Of a stretch of 5,184 nt of DNA, positions 1-5,184 are shown piece after piece. How positions within the stretch are numbered: position 1 is the first letter of the stretch; each line of letters opens with the position of its first letter. The notes under the pieces were generated by a model that had not been told where the DNA came from, searched no databases, and saw only the letters and a program-made list of their open reading frames with translations. The position numbers and the translations under genes were made by a program. This DNA is from Actinomycetes bacterium (GTDB lineage: Bacteria > Actinomycetota > Actinomycetes > Mycobacteriales > Mycobacteriaceae): positions 1 through 5,184 of the forward strand of contig JAEWGK010000185.1 of assembly GCA_023388385.1 (NCBI GenBank). The letters are read 5' to 3'.

Positions 1-96
1 GGCGATGCGCGTGCCGCGCGTGGTTCCGCGCGCGGCGGTGCGGGCGCCGTGCGTGACGACGGCGGTGCGGGACGGGCCGGTGATGGTGTCGGTCAT
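1..96 (-). CDS. 5' end of a further operon gene (partial; possibly ABC transporter ATPase)
   Basis: Only the first 32 codons are inside the window and the frame stays open to the edge. The ATG at 96-94 is preceded by AGGAGG at 112-107 with a 10-nt spacer, so the start is well supported. The peptide starts MTDTITGPSRTAVV, continues rich in Thr, Arg and Ala, and reaches GTRIA at the edge. It shows no signal peptide or hydrophobic segment, so it does not begin like a lipoprotein substrate-binding protein or a membrane protein. The gene begins 14 nt after the permease stop and is almost certainly cotranscribed with it. In TauABC/SsuABC-type operons a nucleotide-binding subunit often sits next to the permease, and a GTRIA-like stretch could lead into the first beta strand of an ABC ATPase. 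That identity is inference from context: no Walker A motif is visible, and a taurine-degrading enzyme or other cytosolic protein is also possible. Confidence 0.7.
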   Translation of the reverse strand, partial: MTDTITGPSRTAVVTHGARTAARGTTRGTRIA

Positions 97-106
97 GGTG
101 TCCGTT

Positions 107-112
107 CCTCCT
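107..112 (-). promoter_or_regulatory. Ribosome binding site AGGAGG for the partial gene
   Basis: AGGAGG reads 112-107 on the minus strand and overlaps the last two bases of the permease TAG stop (113-111). It lies 10 nt before the ATG at 96. It fixes the start of the truncated gene and suggests that ribosomes finishing the permease can reload there. Confidence 0.75.
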
Positions 113-926
113 AGGCTCGGCCGTTCCACGGCACGGCCCAGCGGGCGAGGGCCGCGACGCCGCGGTCGAGGATGATGGCGGCGATGCCGATGACGATGAT
201 GCAGGCGATGGTCAGGGCGGTCTGGAGCTGCGTGCCGGACACGTAGGCGAGGCCGCCGATGCCCGGGATGCCGTTGTTGAGCTCGGCCGCGACGACGGTG
301 GTCCAGGCGAAGCCGATGGCGACGCGGATGCCGGTGAGGATCTCGGGCAGGGCCGACGGGATGACGACCCGCCACAGCGTCTGCATCCGGCTGGCGCCGA
401 GGGTGCGGGCGGCGAGGACGCGGTCCTCGGAGACGCCCAGCACGCCCTCGAGGGTCGCGATCGTGATGGGCGGGAAGGCGGCGAGGAACAGCAGCCAGAT
501 CTTGGAGACGTCACCGATGCCGAACCACACGATGAGCAGGCCGATGTAGCCCAGCGGCGGGAGGGCGCGCAGGAAGTGCAGGTAGGGCTCGAGCAGGATG
601 CGGGCCCACTTCACGGTGCCCATGAGCAGGCCGAGCATCACGCCGACGATGACGCCGGCGAGGATGCCGATGGCGATGCGCTCCAATGAGACGACCAGGT
701 GCTGCCAGAGGAAGTAGTTCTGCTCGCCGCAGATGACGCGGCCGCCGCCCTCCGGCTCGCGGCAGGAGTTGGCGTCGACGAACGCCCGCCACACGTCGCC
801 GGGCGACGGGACGAACATCGGGTCGACGCTGCCGGACACGGCGATGAGCTGCCAGATGCCCAGGAGGACGAGGAAGAAGACAAGTCCGGCGAGGCGGTAC
901 CGGTTGCGGCGCAGGAGGCGGGGCAT
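111..926 (-). CDS. ABC transporter permease, TauC/SsuC type (taurine/sulfonate-like uptake)
   Basis: This 271-residue integral membrane subunit belongs to the binding-protein-dependent importers of the nitrate/sulfonate/taurine class. Hydrophobic segments lie at about 12-30, 82-104, 122-137, 142-158, 199-215 and 237-254, six in all as usual for the family. The EAA loop that docks the ATPase is at about 172-201: AARTLGASRMQ, then IP at 189-190 and LP at 193-194. The stretch from LEPYLHFLRALPPLGYIGLL through WFGIGD to PGIGGLAY matches my recollection of actinobacterial taurine permeases. The external loop after the first membrane segment has a Cys pair (C55, C66). I chose the ATG at 926 because GGAGGTGA lies 7 nt before it and the aminotransferase stop overlaps it. 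The same frame is open back to 1055, but that extension is Arg/Pro-rich and lies inside the aminotransferase gene. GTG at 929 is a possible alternative start. The neighbouring taurine-type aminotransferase favours an amine sulfonate as substrate, which is an inference. Confidence 0.93.
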   Translation of the reverse strand: MPRLLRRNRYRLAGLVFFLVLLGIWQLIAVSGSVDPMFVPSPGDVWRAFVDANSCREPEGGGRVICGEQNYFLWQHLVVSLERIAIGILAGVIVGVMLGLLMGTVKWARILLEPYLHFLRALPPLGYIGLLIVWFGIGDVSKIWLLFLAAFPPITIATLEGVLGVSEDRVLAARTLGASRMQTLWRVVIPSALPEILTGIRVAIGFAWTTVVAAELNNGIPGIGGLAYVSGTQLQTALTIACIIVIGIAAIILDRGVAALARWAVPWNGRA

Positions 927-2305
927 CACGCGGTCACCTCCGCGGGGACGGCACCCGTGGCGGCCTCGACGGCCTCGTCGCCGATGAGCAGGGCGCGGTC
1001 GAGGATCTCCAGGGCGCGGCGGACCTCGTCGTCGGTGACGGTCAGCGGCGGGCACAAGTGGATGCGGTGCATGTTGGGGAAGACCAGCAGGCCGGCGTCG
1101 CGGCAGGCGGCGACGATGGCGGCGCTCTCCGGGCCGATGGTGCCGTACGGCGACAGCGGCTCGCGCGTCTCCGGGTTCCGCACCAGGTCGAGGCCGAAGA
1201 AGCAGCCGAGGCCGCGGACCTCCCCGACGCAGGGGTGGCGCTCCGCGAGCTCCGCCAGCCCGGGGCCGAGGACCTCCTCGCCGATGCGCCGGGCGTTGTC
1301 GACGACGCCCTCGTCCTCCATGAACCCGATGGCGGCGACCGCGGCGGCGGAGGCCAGTGGATGGCCGGAGTACGTCAGGCCGCCCGGGTAGGGCTTCTCC
1401 GCGAACGTCTCCACGATGCGGTCATGGACACCGACGCCTCCCATCGGGACGTAGCCGGAGGTCACGCCCTTGGCGAAGGTGACCAGGTCGGGGACGACGT
1501 CGTAATGCTCGAACGCGAACCAGGAGCCGGTGCGGCCGAAGCCGGCCATGACCTCGTCGAGGATCATGACAATGCCGTACCGGTCGCACAGCTCGCGCAC
1601 GCCGGCGAGGTAGCCGGGCGGCGGCGGCATGATGCCGGCGGTGCCGGGGATGGTCTCCATGATGAAGGCGGCGATGGTGGACGGGCCCTCGAAGACGATG
1701 AGGTCCTCGAGCGCCGCCAGCGCCCGCTCGCACTCCTCCGCCTCCGTCGTGGCGTTGTACGCGGAGCGGTAGAGGAATGGCCCGAAGAAGTGGACGTTGC
1801 CGCCGACACCGTAGTCGTTGGCGAAGCGGCGGGGGTCGCCGGACGTCGTCATGGCCTGCTGGGTGGCGCCGTGGTAGCCGCGGTAGGCGGACAGCACCTT
1901 GTAGCGGCCGGTGTGCAGGCGCGCCATGCGGATGGCGTGCTCGACGGCGTCGGCGCCGCCGTTGGTGAAGAACACCTTGTTCATGCCCTCCGGGAGGTGC
2001 TTCGCGACGAGCCGGGCGGCCTCCGAGCGCGATGCCACGGCCATGGCGGGCTGGATGGTCGCCAGACGGCCGGCCTCCTCCGCGATGGCGGCGGCCACGC
2101 GCGGATTGCCGTGGCCGACGTTGACGTAGACGAGCTGGCTGCCGAAGTCGAGGTAGTCGCGGCCCTCGGAGTCCGTGACGACGGTGCCCTTCGCGCCCTC
2201 GACGACCATCGGGTCCAGGCCGGTCTGCTTGGACCAGGGGCGGAAGACGTGCGCCGCGTCGTGGTCGTATGTCGCGCGGGCGGCGGGTGAGGTCGGTGCC
2301 GGCAT
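926..2305 (-). CDS. Class III PLP-dependent aminotransferase, probably taurine:2-oxoglutarate/pyruvate type
   Basis: This cytosolic fold-type I enzyme has 459 residues, the normal length for class III aminotransferases (omega-amino acid transaminase group). The landmarks are in order. Phosphate-cup residues are in NGGADAVE (115-122), and YRGYHG (141-146) holds the Tyr that stacks on the cofactor. The pyridine-nitrogen Asp is D250 in ILDEVMAGFGRTG, the Schiff-base Lys is K279 in TFAKGVTSGY, and T311 is in LTYSGHPL. No key residue is missing. The sequence closely resembles, from memory, actinobacterial proteins annotated as taurine:2-oxoglutarate (Toa) or taurine:pyruvate (Tpa) aminotransferase. 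These move the taurine amino group to an oxoacid and release sulfoacetaldehyde. The downstream TauC-like permease agrees. Other omega-amines (beta-alanine, GABA, putrescine) cannot be excluded. The ATG at 2305 has GGAGG 6 nt upstream; an in-frame GTG at 2344 would add 13 residues but lacks a good binding site. Confidence 0.92.
   Translation of the reverse strand: MPAPTSPAARATYDHDAAHVFRPWSKQTGLDPMVVEGAKGTVVTDSEGRDYLDFGSQLVYVNVGHGNPRVAAAIAEEAGRLATIQPAMAVASRSEAARLVAKHLPEGMNKVFFTNGGADAVEHAIRMARLHTGRYKVLSAYRGYHGATQQAMTTSGDPRRFANDYGVGGNVHFFGPFLYRSAYNATTEAEECERALAALEDLIVFEGPSTIAAFIMETIPGTAGIMPPPPGYLAGVRELCDRYGIVMILDEVMAGFGRTGSWFAFEHYDVVPDLVTFAKGVTSGYVPMGGVGVHDRIVETFAEKPYPGGLTYSGHPLASAAAVAAIGFMEDEGVVDNARRIGEEVLGPGLAELAERHPCVGEVRGLGCFFGLDLVRNPETREPLSPYGTIGPESAAIVAACRDAGLLVFPNMHRIHLCPPLTVTDDEVRRALEILDRALLIGDEAVEAATGAVPAEVTA
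934..941 (-). promoter_or_regulatory. Ribosome binding site GGAGGTGA for the permease, inside the aminotransferase gene
   Basis: GGAGGTGA reads 941-934 on the minus strand, 7 nt before the permease ATG at 926. It is embedded in the last codons of the aminotransferase, whose TGA (928-926) shares one base with the ATG. This indicates translational coupling of enzyme and transporter and supports the short permease start. Confidence 0.8.
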
Positions 2306-2311
2306 CGTGGG

Positions 2312-2316
2312 CCTCC
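2312..2316 (-). promoter_or_regulatory. Ribosome binding site GGAGG for the aminotransferase
   Basis: GGAGG reads 2316-2312 on the minus strand, 6 nt before the ATG at 2305. It decides between that ATG and the in-frame GTG at 2344, which has no comparable site. Confidence 0.75.
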
Positions 2317-2428
2317 ATCGGGTCGGTGACGTGGACCCGTTCACCGTCCCCCATCCCGAACCGCGGGAAAACGCCCAGGGGACCGCACGATCCGGGGTCC
2401 AGGCGTTACCCGCCCGTCACGGCGGCGG

Positions 2429-2457
2429 CCCGTGGGGGATCTCCACCGAAACACGGG
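2429..2457 (-). repeat. Inverted repeat in the putative leader (6-bp arms)
   Basis: The plus-strand arms CCCGTG (2429-2434) and CACGGG (2452-2457) are perfect complements around a 17-nt centre. Inside it GTGG and CCAC could pair instead. If the operon promoter is upstream, this would form a hairpin in the 5' leader. An operator is also possible. Short GC arms arise easily by chance at this composition. Confidence 0.3.
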
Positions 2458-2465
2458 GGCCCGCG

Positions 2466-2488
2466 CGCCCCGCCCGGGTTTCGGGGCG
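2466..2488 (-). repeat. Perfect 7-bp GC inverted repeat (possible leader hairpin or terminator)
   Basis: CGCCCCG (2466-2472) and CGGGGCG (2482-2488) are perfect complements separated by 9 nt that themselves contain CCCGGG. The RNA hairpin would be very stable. On the minus strand no U-tract follows, so a classic intrinsic terminator is not shown. It could be a U-less terminator, an attenuator stem or an operator. Confidence 0.4.
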
Positions 2489-2531
2489 GTTACCGGCCGT
2501 GCCGCCCGGCGCCGTGGGCATGGCGCACGTC

Positions 2532-2563
2532 ACAACCGGACCGTTTATCACGCTTTCATAACG
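2532..2563 (-). promoter_or_regulatory. AT-rich island, candidate promoter/operator of the aminotransferase operon
   Basis: This 32-bp stretch is roughly half A+T while its surroundings are far more GC-rich. On the minus strand it holds CGTTATGAAAGCGTGATAAACG, whose ends CGTT and AACG are complementary. Extending the arms inward to ATAACG and CGTTTAT needs one bulged base. TATGAA and GATAAA are -10-like hexamers, each matching 4 of 6 consensus positions. I find no good -35 element at the right distance. A promoter here would give a leader of roughly 230 nt. This is a composition-based inference only. Confidence 0.3.
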
Positions 2564-2619
2564 TCGTCCGCCTCCGGCGCCGTCGGCAGCCGGCACCTCC
2601 TGCGGGCCGCCACGCTTTC
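2549..2619. repeat. 9-bp direct repeat CACGCTTTC, two copies 62 bp apart
   Basis: Exact copies of CACGCTTTC lie at 2549-2557 and 2611-2619 (plus-strand reading). They flank the candidate terminator, and one sits in the AT-rich island. Spacing of 62 bp is close to six helical turns, which would suit paired binding of a regulator. Chance is a real alternative for a repeat this short. Confidence 0.3.
2574..2593 (-). terminator. Candidate hairpin terminator after the dehydrogenase gene
   Basis: CCGGCGCC (2574-2581) can pair with GGC and GCCGG (2585-2587, 2589-2593), with one bulged base (2588) and a 3-nt loop. It lies about 40 nt past the dehydrogenase stop. No U-run follows on the minus strand, so termination activity is uncertain, though actinobacterial terminators often lack one. 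Confidence 0.3.
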
Positions 2620-2630
2620 CCGGCCGCCCC

Positions 2631-3362
2631 CTACACGCTCGTCTGATCGATCGGCGTGACCTGCAGGTTGTCGATGTTGACGTGCGCGGGCCGCGTCGCC
2701 ACGAACACGATGATCTCCGCGATGTCGGAGGCCGTGAGATTCTCCTTGCCGGCGTAGACCGCGTCGGCCTTCTCTGCGTCGCCGTCGAAGCGGACCAGGG
2801 AGAAGTCGGTCTTCACGCGGCCCGGGTCGATTTCGCTGACGCGGACGCCGTCGCCCGCAATCTCCTTGCGCAGCACCTCCGTGAGGGAACGTTCCCCATG
2901 CTTCGCCGCGTTGTAGCCGGCGCCGCCGACGTAGTTGTAGCGGCCGGCGACGGAGCCGACGGTGATGACCGCGCCGCGGCCGCGCTTCAGCGCCGGCAGC
3001 AGGGCGCGGGTGACGCGCAGCGTGCCCAGCACGTTGACCTCGTACATCCAGCGCCACTTCTCCTCGACGGCGTCCTCGACGCTCTCGAGGCCCCACGCGC
3101 CGCCGGCGTTGTTCACCAGCACCGCCAGCGGTGCGCCGCCGACCTCGGCGGCCAGCGCGTCGGCCGACTCCTGCGACGTCACGTCGAGTTCCACGACGCG
3201 CGCGTCGCCGCCGGCGTCGCGGATACCGGCCGCGACCGCCTCCAGCTTGTCGGTTCGCCGAGCCGCCGCGATCACCTCGAATCCGGCCTCCGCCAGGGCG
3301 GCGGCGGTGGCGGCGCCGATGCCGGAGGAGGCGCCGGTGACGACTGCGATGGGCTTGCTCAT
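2631..3362 (-). CDS. NADP(H)-dependent short-chain dehydrogenase/reductase (YdfG-like)
   Basis: This 243-residue cytosolic oxidoreductase of the classical SDR family has the usual length. The nucleotide-binding motif TGASSGIG is at 9-16. R35 and R36 at the end of the second beta strand suggest NADP(H) rather than NAD(H). NNAG is at 84-87. The catalytic tetrad is complete: N110, S137 (VGSVAG), Y150 and K154 (YNAAK). The region from DPGRVKTDFS (179-188) to the C-terminal HVNIDNLQVTPIDQ resembles YdfG-type 3-hydroxy acid/L-allo-threonine dehydrogenases. Those enzymes interconvert beta-hydroxy acids and semialdehydes or ketones. The actual substrate cannot be read from the sequence. The ATG at 3362 has GGAG 7 nt upstream. 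The gene lies 124 bp after the FUSC gene on the same strand and may be cotranscribed with it. It is 325 bp from the aminotransferase, so a shared pathway is not implied by spacing. Confidence 0.93.
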   Translation of the reverse strand: MSKPIAVVTGASSGIGAATAAALAEAGFEVIAAARRTDKLEAVAAGIRDAGGDARVVELDVTSQESADALAAEVGGAPLAVLVNNAGGAWGLESVEDAVEEKWRWMYEVNVLGTLRVTRALLPALKRGRGAVITVGSVAGRYNYVGGAGYNAAKHGERSLTEVLRKEIAGDGVRVSEIDPGRVKTDFSLVRFDGDAEKADAVYAGKENLTASDIAEIIVFVATRPAHVNIDNLQVTPIDQTSV

Positions 3363-3378
3363 GGGATGACTCCGTCCG

Positions 3379-3400
3379 TCGGGTGCGTTTTCGGGTGCGT
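3379..3400. repeat. Perfect 10-bp direct repeat, 12-bp period, just upstream of the dehydrogenase gene
   Basis: TCGGGTGCGT occurs at 3379-3388 and again at 3391-3400, separated by TT. On the coding strand this is ACGCACCCGA, AA, ACGCACCCGA, ending 16 nt before the ATG at 3362 and just ahead of its ribosome binding site. It may be a tandem operator, an untranslated leader element, or the product of local duplication. Confidence 0.55.
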
Positions 3401-3427
3401 GGTCCCTTGTCTACCCCGCGCCCCGGC

Positions 3428-3441
3428 GGCCCGCACGGGCC
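3428..3441 (-). terminator. Candidate hairpin after the FUSC gene
   Basis: GGCCCG (3428-3433) and CGGGCC (3436-3441) are perfect complements with CA between them, so an RNA would form about 5 bp with a 4-nt loop. It lies about 46 nt past the FUSC stop. No U-run follows on the minus strand. It may be a weak terminator, or chance in a very GC-rich gap (3363-3486) that otherwise holds only the direct repeat next to the dehydrogenase start. Confidence 0.25.
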
Positions 3442-3486
3442 CTCCCCTCCCCCGGCCCCGGCACGGCGCGGCCGCCGGACTCGGGA

Positions 3487-5133
3487 TCAGCGCCGCGCGA
3501 GGGTGGCGTAGCCCAGCTGCTGGGTGGACACGTGCGTCGGCCAGTTCGCGCGCGTCCACTCCGGCATGTCGCGGGCGGCCTGCTCCGCGGCCAGCTGGTT
3601 GCCGTGCAGCTCGAACTGCAGGTCGCGGCGGCGCTCCAGGACCTCGTCGGAGTCGGCGCCGGCCACTCGGGCCTCCGCCAGCTCGTCGACCGCGCGGTGG
3701 ACGCGCGACTCGGTGAGCTTCAGCACCTCCGCGCTGCCGCGGCGAAGCACCAGCCACAGCGCGGCGAGGGCGCAGCCGACGCCGACGACGATCTCCAGGA
3801 TGCGGGCCATGACCACGTCGCCGAGCGGCAGATCCAGGGCCCCGCCCATGAGCAGCGCCAGCGGCGTCGTCGCGGACACCGCGATGGCGTAGTTGCGCAC
3901 GATGGTGAGCTCCGCCGTGAACGTCAGGGCGGCGAGCACGACGAGCAGCGCCAGCGGCGAATCGACGAACAGGTGGATGAGCGCGAACGCCAGCACGCCC
4001 GCCAGGGAGCCGAGGAAGCGGTGCAGCGCCCGCACGGACCCCGCCGTCCGGTCAGGCCCGCGCTGCAGGACCAGCACCGCCGTGATGACCGCCCAGTCCG
4101 GCCGGTCCAGCCCCACCGCCACGGAGAGCACGCCCGCCGCCAGCGCCGCGACACCGACACGCGTCGCCGTCAGCCCCGCGTGCGAGCGGAAGCCCGCCGA
4201 CCGGCGGATGCGGTACCACCACGACGGCCGCGCCAGCGGCGGGCGGTTCGTGTGCGGGCGGGCGGTGTCGGCCTGCGCGGCGTCGGCGATGTCGTCGTCA
4301 CGCGACCCCGCCGCCCCCGCGGCGACCGCGACGTACATGCGGCCGCGCAACTGGAGCGCCTTCTCCGCCAGCTGTCGGCGCGGGCCGTCCAGGATGCGGC
4401 CCCCGCGCACCGCGTGGGCGTCATGCAGCGCGTGCCACGCCGCCTGCATCGCGCCGGCGGCGCGGTTGCGGGCGGCGCCGTCCATCGGGTTCGCCTCGTA
4501 GGCCTCGACCGCCTTCTCCGCCGACGCCACCGCAATGCGCTCCGGGGCGAACCTGTCGACGAGCACCCCCGACATGCTGACCAGCCACGCCCACAACGCG
4601 CCGAGCAGGATCCAGCCGCCGACCTCCAGCGGCGTCGTGCCCGTGCGGCCGGTCAGCGTGACCGCGCCGAAGGTCATGACGAAGAAGAACGGGCCCGGCG
4701 GCGGCAGGCGCAGGGCCGTCGACCCGTACACCATCACCATTCCCACCAGCGACGACAGCACCGCCGTGATGAGCAGCGGCCACTGCGCCCCACCTGTGGC
4801 GTCCACGAGCCCGTAGACCACGTGGCCCGTCAGCGAGCCCAGGAACGCCAGGCCCGTGAGCAGCAGCACCGCCCAGCCCAGGACGCCGGCACGCGCCCGG
4901 TACGCGTGACCGTCGCCGTAGAGCACGACGCAGAAGCCGCCGGCGACCAGCAGCATGCCGTCCTCGTGGCCCAGGTTCAGCGTCAGCAGCGCGGGGACGA
5001 ACAGCGAGATCGCCGCCCGCAGCCCCACCGGCCACCGCTTCCCCGGGAAATGCGTGTCCAGCAGGAGGCGGCGCACCGACGGCGGGGGCGGCGGCGCCGG
5101 ATGCGCGAAATCGGATGCGGCGTGCGGGGCCAT
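3487..5133 (-). CDS. FUSC-family membrane protein (fusaric acid resistance/aromatic acid exporter-like)
   Basis: This 548-residue protein has two membrane blocks. The N-terminal block has segments at about 37-55, 58-72, 85-103, 117-137, 148-162 and 171-192. The C-terminal block has segments at about 322-341, 346-357, 373-390, 394-410, 414-431 and 445-464. Between them lies a soluble, largely helical region (about 195-315, ending in a polar linker), and a helical cytoplasmic tail follows (466-548). The stretch RPDWAVITAVLVLQRGPDRTAGSVRALHRFLGSLAG (344-379) is the typical signature of the FUSC-like domain. Relatives such as AaeB and fusaric acid resistance proteins export aromatic or other organic acids, but many actinobacterial members are uncharacterised, so the substrate is unknown. 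A poly-proline run (HPAPPPPPS, 11-19) precedes the first membrane segment. The ATG at 5133 has AGGAGGAGGA upstream (nearest GGAGG 11 nt away). The frame is open to the window edge, but none of its 17 upstream codons is a start codon. Confidence 0.88.
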   Translation of the reverse strand: MAPHAASDFAHPAPPPPPSVRRLLLDTHFPGKRWPVGLRAAISLFVPALLTLNLGHEDGMLLVAGGFCVVLYGDGHAYRARAGVLGWAVLLLTGLAFLGSLTGHVVYGLVDATGGAQWPLLITAVLSSLVGMVMVYGSTALRLPPPGPFFFVMTFGAVTLTGRTGTTPLEVGGWILLGALWAWLVSMSGVLVDRFAPERIAVASAEKAVEAYEANPMDGAARNRAAGAMQAAWHALHDAHAVRGGRILDGPRRQLAEKALQLRGRMYVAVAAGAAGSRDDDIADAAQADTARPHTNRPPLARPSWWYRIRRSAGFRSHAGLTATRVGVAALAAGVLSVAVGLDRPDWAVITAVLVLQRGPDRTAGSVRALHRFLGSLAGVLAFALIHLFVDSPLALLVVLAALTFTAELTIVRNYAIAVSATTPLALLMGGALDLPLGDVVMARILEIVVGVGCALAALWLVLRRGSAEVLKLTESRVHRAVDELAEARVAGADSDEVLERRRDLQFELHGNQLAAEQAARDMPEWTRANWPTHVSTQQLGYATLARR

Positions 5134-5184
5134 GGGCTGGGGTTCCTCCTCCTGTTCCTGATCGTGCGGGCGGCGCGGGCGGGC
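5134..5184 (-). promoter_or_regulatory. Upstream flank of the FUSC gene with a repeated Shine-Dalgarno tract
   Basis: AGGAGGAGGAA (5153-5143) gives several overlapping ribosome-binding registers. The remaining bases to the edge are GC-rich with no recognisable promoter. Whether another gene lies immediately upstream cannot be seen. Confidence 0.5.

Larger units (their letters stand above)
2306..2630. other. 325-bp intergenic region upstream of the aminotransferase operon
   Basis: I find no convincing gene on either strand. Leftward from the dehydrogenase stop the region holds a compact hairpin (2593-2574), an AT-richer island (2563-2532), and then about 225 bp of GC-rich sequence with two perfect inverted repeats (2488-2466 and 2457-2429) before the aminotransferase binding site. 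This order (terminator, promoter, structured leader) is what an independently controlled operon would show. No known riboswitch class is recognisable by eye. Confidence 0.6.

Noticed and set aside
927..1055. N-terminal extension of the permease by 43 residues
   Set aside because: The extension is Arg/Pro-rich, lies within the aminotransferase gene and lacks a good binding site, whereas the ATG at 926 has GGAGGTGA at 7 nt.
1058..2290. Open frame of 410 codons on the plus strand opposite the aminotransferase
   Set aside because: It is antisense to a gene with complete catalytic motifs, its product is low-complexity and rich in Ala, Gly, Val, Asp and Arg, and it has no recognisable domain. Long antisense frames are expected at this GC content.
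2306..2344. 13-residue extension of the aminotransferase from a GTG at 2344
   Set aside because: The GTG has a weak upstream site, while GGAGG stands 6 nt before the ATG at 2305.
1422..2354. 310-codon minus-strand frame overlapping the aminotransferase in another register
   Set aside because: The product is Arg/Pro/His-rich nonsense. The aminotransferase frame explains the same DNA with conserved motifs.
2466..2488. Calling the 7-bp GC inverted repeat a definite intrinsic terminator
   Set aside because: No U-tract follows on the transcribed strand and it lies about 145 nt past the dehydrogenase stop, so it is kept as an unassigned inverted repeat.
2417..2521. 34-codon open frame (ATG 2521 to TGA 2417, minus strand) in the putative leader
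   Set aside because: There is no Shine-Dalgarno sequence before the ATG and the peptide is Pro/Gly/Arg-rich without a regulatory codon run. It is noted only because a leader peptide would fit an attenuation model.
2682..3716. Open frame of 344 codons on the plus strand opposite the dehydrogenase and the end of the FUSC gene
   Set aside because: It spans two well-supported minus-strand genes and their gap, and its product turns into Arg/Ala/Pro/Gly-rich low complexity without a domain.
1..5184. A new defence, mobile or secondary-metabolite system
   Set aside because: All five genes fall in familiar families with intact motifs or, for the partial gene, show nothing unusual. There are no integrase, transposase, toxin-antitoxin, tRNA or CRISPR signatures and no obvious shift in base composition between genes.

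Overview
This 5.2-kb window is very GC-rich and all five genes I can support lie on the minus strand. The composition, the strong GGAGG-type ribosome binding sites and the style of the proteins point to a high-GC actinomycete. Corynebacterium or a relative such as Rhodococcus is plausible, but nothing in the window fixes the genus. In transcription order (right to left) the genes are a FUSC-family membrane protein (5133-3487), a short-chain dehydrogenase/reductase (3362-2631), a class III PLP-dependent aminotransferase (2305-926), a TauC/SsuC-type ABC permease (926-111), and the first 32 codons of one more gene (96-1, cut by the window edge).

The left half is a tightly packed operon. The aminotransferase stop and the permease start share one base (TGATG), and the partial gene begins 14 nt after the permease stop with its own AGGAGG. 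The aminotransferase resembles actinobacterial enzymes annotated as taurine:2-oxoglutarate or taurine:pyruvate aminotransferase. The permease resembles actinobacterial taurine/sulfonate permeases. Together they suggest uptake of taurine or a related aminosulfonate or amine followed by transamination, which for taurine would give sulfoacetaldehyde. The partial gene may be the transporter ATPase, but 32 residues cannot prove that. No sulfoacetaldehyde-processing enzyme, substrate-binding protein or regulator is visible here.

A 325-bp gene-free stretch (2306-2630) separates this operon from the dehydrogenase gene. It holds a possible hairpin terminator, an AT-rich island that may be the operon promoter, and a GC-rich leader with two perfect inverted repeats.

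The right half holds the YdfG-like NADP(H)-dependent dehydrogenase and the FUSC-family putative exporter, 124 bp apart. A perfect 10-bp direct repeat with a 12-bp period lies just ahead of the dehydrogenase start. Their substrates cannot be read from the sequence.

I see no RNA gene, mobile element, CRISPR array or clearly undescribed system. The observations most worth checking are the non-coding structures ahead of the aminotransferase and dehydrogenase genes.
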